DNA of 64,000 nt, taken from assembly GCA_963758025.1 (NCBI GenBank), contig CAVWUA010000001.1, forward strand, positions 620,001 through 684,000. Direction: 5' to 3'. The position numbers and the translations under genes are program-made. Positions 1 through 8,876 of the stretch are shown piece by piece. Under the pieces are notes generated by a model. It was not told the origin of the DNA. It searched no databases and saw only the letters and a program-made list of their open reading frames with translations. The first letter of the stretch is position 1; every line of letters starts with the position of its first letter. The DNA comes from CAVWUA01 sp963758025 (GTDB lineage Bacteria > Planctomycetota > Planctomycetia > Isosphaerales > Isosphaeraceae).

Positions 1-1276
1 ACCAGTCCACCCGTTCGAGCAGGTGGCGGAGGAAGGCCGCGATGTCGTGGATGTCCAAGGCCGGCGCGTCTTCCTCGGCGACGATCAGCAGGTACTTCGC
101 CAGCGACATCTGCCCCTGTCCCAGAATCGCATTCGCCTGCGTGAGAATTTCCAGCGGTCGGCGGACCTCGGCATACGGCACGTAGCGTTCGCTGCCGATG
201 GCGAGCAGGAGCGGGTGGACCCCGGCGGCATCGACGGCATGAACCGCCCGGACCCCCGGCAGGACCGTCGGCACGAGCGGTCCGGTCAGCTCGTGGATCA
301 ACTCGCCGAACGACGTATCCTCCTGCGGCGGGCGGCCGACCGACGTGAACGGCCAGATCGCCCCCGGCCGGTGATAGACGCGCTCGACCCGGAGCACGGG
401 AAAATCGTGCGCGAGACTGTAGTAACCCAGATGGTCGCCGAACGGTCCTTCCGGCTTGCGGACCTCGGGATCGACCGTGCCGCGGATCACGAAATCGGCC
501 TCGGCGGGCATCGGGAGACACCCGTCCGGCGCGACCATGCGGACGCGGTGCCCGCCCAGGGCGCCGGCGAAGCTCAGCTCGGGCAGGCCCTCGGGCAACG
601 GCATCACGGCGGCGACCGTCAAGGCGGGGGGACCTCCCACGAAGATGTTGACCCGGAGCGGCTCCCCGCGGCGGATCGCGGCGGCGTGGTGGACGCCGAT
701 CCCTCGGTGAATCTGGTAGTGCAGGCCAACTTCCCGGTTCGGCTCGTACTGGTTCCCGGCAAGCTGGACGCGGTACATCCCGAGGTTCGACCGGGCTAAT
801 CCCGGATGGTCGGGGTCCTCCGTGTAAACCTGCGGGAGCGTGATAAATGGCCCGCCGTCCATCGGCCACGATTGCAGGCGGGGCAGCCGGTCGAGCGTCG
901 TCTGGTGGGCCAGGATCGGCCCCGAGCGGACCCGCTTCGGCAACAGGTGCAGCGCCGTGAAGGGGACATCCCGGTAGCGCCAGGGGCGTTTCAAGGCCAC
1001 AGGGGGCCGGATCTTCAACTCGACCAGGTGACGGACGGCCTCCAGGGTATCGCGGAAGAGGAACCGGGTCCGCTCGATCGTGCCGAAGAGGTTGGCGGCC
1101 ATTGGAAAGGCGCACCCCTTGACCCGACGGAACAGGATCGCCGGCCCCTGGCCTTCGTACACCCGTCGCTGGATCGCCGCGGCTTCCAGGTGGGGGTCGA
1201 TCTCCTGGTCGATCTCGACGAGCTGTCCGGTGGATCGGAGGTCGTCGAGGCACGCGATCAAGTTGCGGTAGCCCAT
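1..1276 (-). CDS. UbiD-family decarboxylase (MqnL-like), C-terminus cut by window edge
   Basis: Reading the minus strand from the ATG at 1276 gives an uninterrupted protein that runs off the window start. It opens MGYRNLIACLDDLRSTGQLV and carries the family signature KPEGPFGDHLGYYS, the loop that binds prenylated FMN in UbiD enzymes. About 425 residues are visible and the usual C-terminal domain end is missing. UbiD enzymes decarboxylate aromatic acids using the prenyl-FMN cofactor made by UbiX. With UbiX, UbiA, UbiE and MqnE homologs nearby, the likely substrate is the prenylated naphthoate of the futalosine menaquinone route; that assignment is inferred from context. It is transcribed divergently from ubiE. 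No strong ribosome binding site precedes the ATG. Confidence 0.85.
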   Translation of the reverse strand, partial: MGYRNLIACLDDLRSTGQLVEIDQEIDPHLEAAAIQRRVYEGQGPAILFRRVKGCAFPMAANLFGTIERTRFLFRDTLEAVRHLVELKIRPPVALKRPWRYRDVPFTALHLLPKRVRSGPILAHQTTLDRLPRLQSWPMDGGPFITLPQVYTEDPDHPGLARSNLGMYRVQLAGNQYEPNREVGLHYQIHRGIGVHHAAAIRRGEPLRVNIFVGGPPALTVAAVMPLPEGLPELSFAGALGGHRVRMVAPDGCLPMPAEADFVIRGTVDPEVRKPEGPFGDHLGYYSLAHDFPVLRVERVYHRPGAIWPFTSVGRPPQEDTSFGELIHELTGPLVPTVLPGVRAVHAVDAAGVHPLLLAIGSERYVPYAEVRRPLEILTQANAILGQGQMSLAKYLLIVAEEDAPALDIHDIAAFLRHLLERVDW

Positions 1277-1383
1277 GTGTCGCGGGAGGCCTTTCGGTCG
1301 TTCGGGTGGGATGAGTCGTCAAGATCAGCGTAGGAAACCGCTCCCAAATCGCCAAGCCGCCGATGCGATCGTTGCGCCGAACA

Positions 1384-1412
1384 TGGACAAAACGGGCGGT
1401 CTCGCGTATATC
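1384..1412 (+). promoter_or_regulatory. Candidate sigma-70-type promoter of ubiE
   Basis: TGGACA (1384-1389) and TATATC (1407-1412) are separated by exactly 17 bases, in the divergent gap between the UbiD and UbiE genes and about 45 bases before the ubiE start. Pattern match only. Confidence 0.4.
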
Positions 1413-1457
1413 ATTTCCAGGGTAACGTAACCCACTCAACGCGAGGAAGGCTGCCGC

Positions 1458-2204
1458 GTGGCCACCCAACTGCAAACCGAGCCGGTGGACAAGTCCGGTC
1501 AGCGCGTCCGGACGATGTTCGCGTCGATCGCGCCTCGGTACGACCTGCTGAATCATCTGCTGAGTCTCAACATCGACCGCCTCTGGCGGCGGTTCACCAC
1601 GAGGACCGTCCCCCCCGAGCCGGGCGTGCCGGTGCTCGATTGCTGCACCGGGACGGCCGACCTGGCCCTGGCCTATCATCGGGCCGCGGGGGGCCTCGCC
1701 GGTGGTCGCGGCCGATTTTTGCCGGCCGATGCTCGAACGAGGCCGGGAAAAAGTCCGCCGAGGCCGCGCGACGGACGAGATCATCCTGGTCGAGGGGGAC
1801 GCCCAGCGTCTGCCGGTCCCTTCGGACACCTTCGGCGTGGTCACGGTCGCGTTCGGCTTGCGGAACGTCGCCGACACCGTGCGAGGGATCGACGAGATGA
1901 TCCGCGTCGCGAGGCCCGGGGGCAAGGTGGCGATCCTGGAATTCTCCCGGCCGAAAGGGGCGATTCTCGGGCGGCTTTACCTGACGTTCTTCCGCCGCAT
2001 CCTGCCGAGGGTGGGCCAGACGATCGCACCGAACGAGCACGACGCATATGGCTACCTGCCGACGAGCGTCTTGCAGTTCCCCGACGGTCAGGACATGCTC
2101 GACCTGCTCGAGCGCGCGGGTTGATCGACACGCGGCAGTATCCGCTGACCTTCGGGATCGCCACGCTCTACGTCGGCACGAAACCCACGTCGGGGACGTC
2201 ATGA
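1458..2204 (+). CDS. ubiE: UbiE/MenG demethylmenaquinone methyltransferase, two frame breaks
   Basis: This is the SAM-dependent C-methyltransferase for the last step of menaquinone synthesis. The first part has the DNHL-type start region (RYDLLNHLLSLNIDRLWRR) and SAM motif I (LDCCTGTADLAL). The reading frame then changes at a run of six G at 1688-1693: the continuation PVVAADFCRPMLERG, followed by FGLRNVADTVRGIDEM and PGGKVAILEFS, lies one frame over. A second, compensating change at GGG 2118-2120 returns to the first frame for the C-terminus TRQYPLTFGIATLYVGTKP, which ends at 2204. Both breaks are one-base changes in G runs, so the gene is probably intact in the organism. The start at 1458 is a GTG behind GAGGAAGG. 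The stop overlaps the next gene's start (ATGA). Confidence 0.85.
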   Translation: MATQLQTEPVDKSGQRVRTMFASIAPRYDLLNHLLSLNIDRLWRRFTTRTVPPEPGVPVLDCCTGTADLALAYHRAAGGLAGGRGRFLPADARTRPGKSPPRPRDGRDHPGRGGRPASAGPFGHLRRGHGRVRLAERRRHRARDRRDDPRREARGQGGDPGILPAERGDSRAALPDVLPPHPAEGGPDDRTERARRIWLPADERLAVPRRSGHARPARARGLIDTRQYPLTFGIATLYVGTKPTSGTS

Positions 2205-2401
2205 TCGGCAATCTGCTCGGGATCGTGCTGGGGCTGGGGGCGATCGCGCTCGGCTGCAAGGGGTTCACGCGGTCGGGACTGCCGTTCAGCCCGTACAAGA
2301 GCATCACCGGCGGCCCGGCGAAGGTGATCGGCGGGGTCTGTATCCTCGTCGGGCTGGGGTTTCTCGTCATCGCGATCATGAACCTGTCGATGAGCCGATA
2401 G
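2201..2401 (+). CDS. Small two-helix membrane protein
   Basis: A 66-residue protein whose ATG overlaps the ubiE stop codon (ATGA), so it is probably translationally coupled. Two hydrophobic segments are visible, around residues 4-19 (LLGIVLGLGAIALGCKG) and 43-63 (VIGGVCILVGLGFLVIAIM), joined by a short Gly/Ser/Lys loop. No domain is recognised. Its position between ubiE and ubiX suggests co-expression with menaquinone genes, but no function can be assigned. Confidence 0.65.
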   Translation: MIGNLLGIVLGLGAIALGCKGFTRSGLPFSPYKSITGGPAKVIGGVCILVGLGFLVIAIMNLSMSR

Positions 2402-2426
2402 CCCGGACCGGGAAGGTCAGCCGACG

Positions 2427-3071
2427 TTGAGCGACGCCATCTCTCCCTCCATGCCGATTGTCCTGGCCATGACCGGAGCCAGCGGCGCGCCTTATGCCGT
2501 GCGGCTGCTCCAGGTGCTTTGCCGAGCGGGAAGGACCGTCCACCTGACGATCAGCGAGAGCGGCGCCCAGGTGCTCCGCGAGGAGATGGGCCTCGTCGTC
2601 TCGCTCAAGCGCTTCGATCCCGGCGTCTTCGGCGATCTCGGCGCGGGGCGGATTCACTACCACCACGTCGCGGACTTCTCCGCCGGGATCGCCAGCGGGT
2701 CGTTTCGCACCGGGGGGATGGTCGTGGCCCCTTGCAGCATGAGTACCCTGGCCGCCATCGCCCACGGCATCACGACGAACCTGATCACCCGAGCAGCCGA
2801 CGTCCACCTGAAGGAGCGTCGCCCGCTCCTGCTCGTCCCTCGCGAGACGCCGCTGAGTCTCGTTCATCTGGAGAACATGACCGCCGTGACCCGCGCCGGG
2901 GCCGTCGTGCTTCCGGCCATGCCGGGATGGTATCATCAGCCGAAAACTCTCGATGACCTGATTGCCTTCGTCGTGGGGCGGATCTGCGACCAGCTCGGGA
3001 TCGACAACGACCTGATTCCCCGCTGGGGCGATGCCTCGTCCGATCCGCAGGGGGAGGAGACGACAGACGGA
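2427..3071 (+). CDS. ubiX: UbiX-family flavin prenyltransferase (MqnM-like), in frame with following SDR
   Basis: UbiX transfers dimethylallyl to FMN to make the cofactor used by UbiD. The N-terminal nucleotide-binding loop TGASGAPYAVRLL, the block RRPLLLVPRETPLSLVHLENM (residues about 133-153) and the end PAMPGWYHQPKTLDDLIAF are all typical. A TTG start at 2427 is preferred because GGGAAGG lies 10 bases upstream; the alternative ATG at 2451 has no ribosome site. The frame has no stop after the UbiX domain and runs straight into a short-chain dehydrogenase that has its own ATG at 3072 behind GGGGGAGGAG. The fusion may be real, or caused by a one-base error in the G run at about 3050. The division at 3071 is my choice. 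Confidence 0.85.
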
Positions 3072-4002
3072 ATGTCCCTGAAACATTCGGAAGTTTCTCG
3101 CAACGCCCTCGTCACGCTCGTGACGGGGGCCTCGGCCGGAATCGGCAAGGCGGTCGCGCGTCGGCTGGCCGGGCGAGGCCACCGGCTCGCCCTGACTGCC
3201 CGCCGCGCCGACCGGCTTGAGGATCTGGCCAGCGAACTGCGGAGCCAGGGGGCCGAGGTCTTGACCATCCCCGCCGACCTGGCCGATCCGGAGACGCCCC
3301 GACGCCTGGTCGCCGCGGTCGTCGAGCGATTCGGTCAGCTCGACGTGCTGATCAACAACGCCGGATATGGACTTCCGGAGTTCTTCGGTCAATCGAGCCC
3401 GGAGGAGCTGCGTAAACAGATCGACGTGAACCTGTCCGCCCCGATCCTGCTGACGCGCGAGGCCCTGCCGCTGCTGATCGACGCGAAGGGGACGGTGATC
3501 AACATCGGCTCGGGAATCACCAGCGTCGCCAACCCGGTCTTCGGCGTGTACGGCACGACAAAGGCGGGTCTGGCCTACTGGAACGACGCCCTCCGGCGCG
3601 AGGTTCGGCACAAGGGCGTGCGCGTCTGCCTGGTCGAGCCGGGGCCGGTGGATACCGAGTTCTTCGACGCCGTGAAGTCCCGCGTCGGGGGAGAGCAGGC
3701 CAAGGGGGTCTCTCCGCCGCCCGACAACCTGTACAACGCCCTGCGCGACCGTCCGCCGATGCTCTTCTCAGCGACCGTCGAGGAGGCCGCGCGGCGGATC
3801 GTCCGCCTGCTCGACCACCCGAAACGCCGCCTGTCGTTCCTGAAGCGGCGTGATCTGGCCAAACCGCATCTTCGGCGGGATCTTCCAGGTTCTGCCCTGG
3901 CTCGGAGACGTGGCCCTCTCCGGCATGATGCGGCGGATCGAGCGGGAACAGGCGCGGGCGAAGCCGACCGAGAGGCATGAGCCGTCGTCAACAACCCGCT
4001 GA
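3072..4002 (+). CDS. Short-chain dehydrogenase/reductase, C-terminal frame break
   Basis: Classical SDR with a Rossmann fold: the cofactor loop TGASAGIGKAVA, the NNAGYG motif, and the catalytic Y-x-x-x-K as YGTTK preceded by the serine of NIGSGITS. The Gly motif without an acidic residue, plus Arg in TARRADR, suggests NADP(H). The N-terminal part is in frame with ubiX. Near 3845-3860 the frame changes: the family-like C-terminus IFGGIFQVLPWLGD and MMRRIEREQ lies one frame over and stops at 4002, whereas the original frame gives Arg-rich non-homologous sequence to 3980. The substrate is unknown. It could be a quinone-pathway accessory or merely a neighbour. Confidence 0.75.
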
Positions 4003-4110
4003 CGTCTTCGGCCGCCGTTGCCTTGACCGACGGAACGGACTGCCCGATCATGAGCCGGCAATCCCCACACGTTACCGAAACTCCCTGAGCGATCCCAAGG
4101 AACGATCTTC

Positions 4111-5064
4111 ATGCGCGCCGCGATTCTCTCCGTTCTCACCGTCTCCGTCTGGAGCGTCCTCACGACGACCTCCTCGGGCCAGGAGACCCCCTCGTATCAG
4201 GTTCTCGGCGCGGATCGGGGCCATGTGGCCCTCGTCGATGCGAACGGCAACGTCACCTGGGAAGTACCCGTCTCCGGCGAGGTGCACGACCTGGCCATGC
4301 TGCCGAACGGGAACCGTCTCTTTCCGATCAAGCCGGGCACGATCGTCGAGATGACGCCTGACAAGAAGATCGTCTGGCAATACGAATCCAAAGCGAAGCC
4401 AGGCTACGACGGACGGGTCGAGGTTCATGCCTTTCAGCGCCTGCCGGACGGACTGACGATGATCGCCGAGAGCGGCAATCGCCGGATCATCGAGGTGGAT
4501 CGCAACGGCGAGATCGTCCACGAGATCCCCCTCACGGTCGATCATCCCAACCCCCACCGCGACACGCGGCTCGCCCGCAAGCTCGACAACGGCCACTATC
4601 TCGTCTGTCACGAAGCCGACGGCACCGTGCGCGAGTACGACCGCGAGGGCCGGGTCGTCTGGAGCTATACCCTCGATCTCGGCGGCCGACCCCCCTCGCC
4701 CGGCCATGGTCCCGAGGGACATGGGACCGAGGTCTTTGGCGCTCTACGACTGCCGGACGGCAACACCCTGATCGCCACGGGCAACGGCAACCGCGTCATT
4801 GAGGTCACGCCCAAGGGGGAGATCGTCTGGAGTATCGGTCACGACGAGTTGCCCGGTATCCGGCTCGCCTGGGTGACGACCCTCCAGCGACGCCCCAACG
4901 GTAACCTGATCTTCGGCAACTGCCACGCGGGGCCGGAGAACCCACAGCTCATCGAGGTCACGCGCGACAAGCAGGTCGTCTGGACCTTCAAGGACTTCAC
5001 CACGTTCGGCAACGGTCTCGCCGCCACCCAGGTGCTCGAACCCACGACGGCCCCCGCCCGTTAA
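4111..5064 (+). CDS. Secreted beta-propeller protein
   Basis: 317 residues with a signal peptide (MRAAILSVLTVSVWSVLTTTSSGQ) and then a repeated pattern of about 40-50 residues: GxVVW/EIVW strand ends preceded by LPDGNTLIA or LPNGNRLF strands (for example IEVDRNGEIVHEI, REYDREGRVVWSY, IEVTPKGEIVWSI). This pattern matches PQQ-like or arylsulfotransferase-type propellers with about six blades. The ATG at 4111 follows AAGGAACG. No catalytic residues can be named. Probably a periplasmic or surface binding protein. Confidence 0.7.
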   Translation: MRAAILSVLTVSVWSVLTTTSSGQETPSYQVLGADRGHVALVDANGNVTWEVPVSGEVHDLAMLPNGNRLFPIKPGTIVEMTPDKKIVWQYESKAKPGYDGRVEVHAFQRLPDGLTMIAESGNRRIIEVDRNGEIVHEIPLTVDHPNPHRDTRLARKLDNGHYLVCHEADGTVREYDREGRVVWSYTLDLGGRPPSPGHGPEGHGTEVFGALRLPDGNTLIATGNGNRVIEVTPKGEIVWSIGHDELPGIRLAWVTTLQRRPNGNLIFGNCHAGPENPQLIEVTRDKQVVWTFKDFTTFGNGLAATQVLEPTTAPAR

Positions 5065-5110
5065 ACGCGCCGGGAGCCGCTCGCGATTCGCCTGAGCCGG
5101 GAGACGCCGC

Positions 5111-6415
5111 TCACCAGTCCACGACCGAACCATCGTCGAGGTCATAGGTTTCCCGGCTCTTCCAGGCGTGGCCGATCTTGTCGGCCATCGCCTCCTCGTC
5201 CAGCTCGATGCCGAGGCCGGGGCCTTTCGGGAGGTCGAGGTAGCCGTCGCGGACGCGGAACGGCTGCTTCAGATACCCTTCGCCAAGGCTGACCTGTTCC
5301 TGGCAGAGGAAGTTCGGGATCGTCGCCGCCAGTTGAACCCCGGCCGCCAGCGAGATTGGCCCGAGCGGGTTATGAGGCGCGATCGCCGCGTAATACGCCT
5401 CGGCCATCCCGGCGATGAGCCGGACCTCGGTGATGCCCCCCGCGTGGCAGAGATCGGGCTGGAGGATCGACGCGGCCCGTTTCTCCAGGATTTCGCGGAA
5501 GCCCCACTTGGTGAAGATGCGCTCGCCGGTGGCGATCGGCAGGTGCGTCCCCTGGGCGATGTCCGCCATGATATCGACGTTCTGGCACGCAACCGGTTCC
5601 TCGATGAACATCGGCTGATACGGCTCCAGCGCCTTGATCAGCGTCCTGGCGTTCTGCGGGCTGATCGCGCCGTGGAAGTCGATGCCGATGTCCGACTCCT
5701 CTCCCGCCGCCTCGCGCAGCGATGCGAAGTGCTCGGCGGCGTGACGGATAAAACCGGGCGTCTCGACGATCCGCGCGGGCGCTCCTTCGAGACCCCGGTC
5801 TTGAACGCCGTGAAGCCCTCCTCCAGCCGCTGCTTGACATCCTCGGGGGAGCGGCACATGCGCATAGACCCGGACCCGATCGCGGGTCGGGCCGCCCAGA
5901 AGCTCGTACACCGGAACGCCGAGGGCCTTCCCCTTGATGTCCCAGAGGGCCATGTCCACGCCGCTGATGGCGCTGGTGAGCACCGGACCGCCCCGGTAAA
6001 ACGCATGCCGATACATGGCTTGCCAGTGGTGGACGACGGCGCGCGGGTCCTTGCCGATCAGGTAGTCGCCCAGCTGCTTGACCGCCGCGGCGCAGGTCTC
6101 GGCGCGTCCTTCGACGATCGGCTCCCCCAGGCCGACGATGCCGGCGTCGGTATGGATCTTCAAGAAGAGCCAGCGCGGCCAGACCCGGATCGTCTCCAGC
6201 TTCGTGATCCGCATCTTCTCCCCCGCGCCCACGAGCCGCGCCGCGTGATCGCGCCCCGCCGGCCGCTCGCCCGGATCGGGAGGATAAATGTCCTTGCGAC
6301 GATCCTGCGACGCCCCCGAGGACAGGGCACAGACCGCCGCCGTACCCGCGGTGGTTCCGAGCAAGGAGAGCAAGAACGAACGGCGATGCTCGCGAAAGGA
6401 GCGGGAGATTCGCAT
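5111..6415 (-). CDS. Enolase-superfamily dehydratase, galactonate-dehydratase-like, Tat-exported
   Basis: Mandelate-racemase/muconate-lactonizing family, closest by eye to D-galactonate dehydratase (DgoD). Matching features are the N-terminal block MRITKLETIRVWPRWLFLKI, LTSAISGVDMALWDIKGKAL, the first metal-ligand strand IGIDFHG, IEEPV, IATGERIF and the HAGGITE plus IAPHNPLGPI region with the catalytic His. The N-terminus carries a twin-arginine signal (HRRSFLLSLLGTTAG), which is unusual for DgoD but common for planctomycete versions. Between about 5775 and 5855 the protein shifts out of frame (EDVKQRLEEGFTAFKTG lies in another frame) and then returns, which looks like two compensating one-base changes beginning at the C run near 5850. 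The active-site Lys region therefore falls inside the broken stretch. The substrate is uncertain. Confidence 0.8.
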   Translation of the reverse strand: MRISRSFREHRRSFLLSLLGTTAGTAAVCALSSGASQDRRKDIYPPDPGERPAGRDHAARLVGAGEKMRITKLETIRVWPRWLFLKIHTDAGIVGLGEPIVEGRAETCAAAVKQLGDYLIGKDPRAVVHHWQAMYRHAFYRGGPVLTSAISGVDMALWDIKGKALGVPVYELLGGPTRDRVRVYAHVPLPRGCQAAAGGGLHGVQDRGLEGAPARIVETPGFIRHAAEHFASLREAAGEESDIGIDFHGAISPQNARTLIKALEPYQPMFIEEPVACQNVDIMADIAQGTHLPIATGERIFTKWGFREILEKRAASILQPDLCHAGGITEVRLIAGMAEAYYAAIAPHNPLGPISLAAGVQLAATIPNFLCQEQVSLGEGYLKQPFRVRDGYLDLPKGPGLGIELDEEAMADKIGHAWKSRETYDLDDGSVVDW

Positions 6416-6684
6416 GAGAGTGATCCTTCAAAGGGGTCGGTCTTGATGCCCACGAGGGAATTTCCAGCCGCTACTCTCCCCCAAGGGCGCAATCCGATCA
6501 ACCGACTACCGCGGGCCGGACAAAGGAAGCGAATCGCTCTCACGATCGGTTGAGCGATTGTTGGATTTTCCTCTCCCGATCGGCTATGATGAAATCACGA
6601 TTCGGCCCGCCGTCGGTTTTCCGAGTGGCTGGCCGGGTAACTGTTTCGGTGGGTTCCGGCCCCACCTGCTTGGGAGGTTTTTTC

Positions 6685-8856
6685 ATGCGGAACCGTCCTT
6701 CGCGCGCCGCGGGACATTCCCTGTTTCTGGCGTGTTTCGTCGTTCTCGCCTGCGGCTTGACGACGACGGCCGGCGAGGAAGAGGGGGTCGCGTTCTTCGA
6801 GTCGAAGATCCGTCCGGTCCTCGTCGAGCGCTGTTATGAGTGCCACTCGGCCGATTCCAGGGCGCTGAAGGGGAACCTTCGCCTCGATAATCGCGAGGCG
6901 ATGCGCAAAGGGGGGGATATCGGCCCCGCCGTCGTGCCGGGAAAGGTCGAGGAAAGCGTGCTCCTGGATGCCATCCGTTACGATCTCCTGGAGATGCCGC
7001 CGGACGAGAAGCTGCCCGACACGGTGATCGCCGACTTCGAAACGTGGATTCAGATGGGGGCACCCGACCCGCGCGACGGACAGGTCACGGCGAGTCCGTC
7101 GAGCACGATCGACCTGGCCGCGGCCCGCCAGTTCTGGTCGTTTCAGCCGCCCTCGCGACACCAACCGCCCGAGGTGTCGCATTCGGAATGGGTCCGACAG
7201 CCGATCGACGCGTTCCTGCTCGCCCGGTTGGAGGAGGCGGGGCTGGAGCCAGGCCCGGAGGTCGACCGCCGGACCTTGATCCGTCGCGTCACGTTCGACC
7301 TGACCGGATTGCCCCCCACGCCCGAGGAGGTCGAGGCGTTCCTCAACGATGAGGCGCCGGATGCTTATGAACGGCTCGTCGATCGGCTGCTCGCCTCGCC
7401 CCGCTACGGCGAGCGCCGGGCGCGTTTGTGGCTCGACGTGGCCCGCTACGCCGAGGACCAGGCGCATATTGTCGGCAACGACACGTCGTTGACGTATCCG
7501 AATGCCTACCTCTACCGAGAGTGGGTGATCCAGGCCCTCAACGACGACATGCCGTATGACACGTTCCTCAAACGGCAGCTCGCCGCCGACCTGATGGAGT
7601 CGTGCGACGAAGAGGACCAGGTCGCACTGGGGTTCCTCGGCCTGGGCCCCAAATACTACCGGCGCAACGCCCCCGAGGTGATGGCCGATGAGTGGGAAGA
7701 CCGCGTGGACGTCGTCACCCGAGGCTTGCTCGGCCTGACCGTCGCCTGCGCCCGCTGCCACGATCACAAGTTCGACCCGATCCCCACCACGGATTACTAC
7801 GCCCTGGCCGGAGTCTTCGCCAGCACGGAGATGTACAACCGGCCGCTGAAGAACTCCGCGGAGAAGAACAAAAACGGTCAGGCCAAGAAGGCGGAGGACG
7901 CGGTTCATATCGTCCGCGACGATAAGCCAAAAGACCTGAATGTGTTCATTCGAGGAAACGTCGATCAGAAAGGCTCCGTGGTCCAGCGCCGGTTCTTGAC
8001 GATCCTCGCCCCGGAGGGCACGCCGGAACCGTTCGAGACCGAGGGAAGCGGCCGACGGGAGCTGGCCGAGTCGATCGCGAACCGCGCGAACCCGCTGACC
8101 GCGCGGGTCCTGGTCAACCGGGTCTGGGCCCTCGATTTCGGCCGTCCGCTCGTCGGCACGCCGAGCAACTTCGGCGCGCTCGGCGAGGAACCGACGCATC
8201 CCGACTTGCTGGACGACCTGGCCGTGCGGTTCATGGATGCGGGCTGGTCGCTCAAGTGGCTTCAGCGCGAGATCGTCCTCTCGGCCGCCTACCGGCAATC
8301 GAGTCGGATTGAGCCAGCGAAGCAGGCGATCGATCCCGAGAATCGTCTCCTCTGGCGAATGAACCGCCGACGGCTGGGAATCGAGTCGTGGCGCGATGCG
8401 GTGCTCCAGGTCGCGGGCCGGCTCGCGGGACCGATCGGCGGGCCGTCGATCGACCCGAACGATCCGAAGGAGGAGCGTCGCACCATTTACAGCCGGGTCA
8501 GCCGGCTCGACCTGAATCCGATGCTCGCCCTCTTCGATTTCCCGGACCCGAACACCCACAGCGAGCATCGCGTGCCGACCACGACACCACTTCAGAAACT
8601 GTTCGTGCTGAACAGTCCGTTCATGGTCCAGCAGGCGGACGCGCTGCGCGATCGCGTGGCGAACGAGGCGGGGGTCAACATCACGGATCGCATCGACCGG
8701 ACCTACCGGCTCCTGTTCGGCCGTCTTCCCTCGGAGGCGGAGCGTCAACTCGGGCGAGATTACCTGGAATCTGGCTCCGAAGGTGATCGGTCCGCCGCCT
8801 GGGCCAGCTACACCCAGGCTCTGCTCGCATCCAACGAATTCCTGTTCATCGACTAG
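6685..8856 (+). CDS. PSCyt1/DUF1549/DUF1553 cytochrome c-like protein
   Basis: Planctomycete-typical secreted multidomain protein of 723 residues. A signal peptide ends near TTAGEEEG. A c-type heme site CYECH sits at residues 50-54 in the N-terminal PSCyt1 domain, followed by the Cyt2/DUF1549 region with DAFLLARLEEAGL, LTGLPPTPEEV and the second heme-like motif CARCH (residues 355-359, then DHKFDPI). The C-terminal DUF1553 has ANPLTARVLVNRVW and THPDLLDDLA. The ATG at 6685 follows GGGAGG at 6672-6677 and gives a clean signal peptide, so it is preferred over the upstream in-frame codon at 6550. The following gene encodes a DUF1501 protein, the usual partner. The pair is often suggested to act in degradation of complex substrates, but the biochemical role is unproven. 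Confidence 0.9.
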   Translation: MRNRPSRAAGHSLFLACFVVLACGLTTTAGEEEGVAFFESKIRPVLVERCYECHSADSRALKGNLRLDNREAMRKGGDIGPAVVPGKVEESVLLDAIRYDLLEMPPDEKLPDTVIADFETWIQMGAPDPRDGQVTASPSSTIDLAAARQFWSFQPPSRHQPPEVSHSEWVRQPIDAFLLARLEEAGLEPGPEVDRRTLIRRVTFDLTGLPPTPEEVEAFLNDEAPDAYERLVDRLLASPRYGERRARLWLDVARYAEDQAHIVGNDTSLTYPNAYLYREWVIQALNDDMPYDTFLKRQLAADLMESCDEEDQVALGFLGLGPKYYRRNAPEVMADEWEDRVDVVTRGLLGLTVACARCHDHKFDPIPTTDYYALAGVFASTEMYNRPLKNSAEKNKNGQAKKAEDAVHIVRDDKPKDLNVFIRGNVDQKGSVVQRRFLTILAPEGTPEPFETEGSGRRELAESIANRANPLTARVLVNRVWALDFGRPLVGTPSNFGALGEEPTHPDLLDDLAVRFMDAGWSLKWLQREIVLSAAYRQSSRIEPAKQAIDPENRLLWRMNRRRLGIESWRDAVLQVAGRLAGPIGGPSIDPNDPKEERRTIYSRVSRLDLNPMLALFDFPDPNTHSEHRVPTTTPLQKLFVLNSPFMVQQADALRDRVANEAGVNITDRIDRTYRLLFGRLPSEAERQLGRDYLESGSEGDRSAAWASYTQALLASNEFLFID

Positions 8857-8876
8857 CCGCGGAGGGGGATCGGACC

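Noticed and set aside
6595..8748. 717-codon minus-strand frame
   Set aside because: Antisense of the DUF1549/DUF1553 gene, with composition typical of reverse-strand shadow frames.
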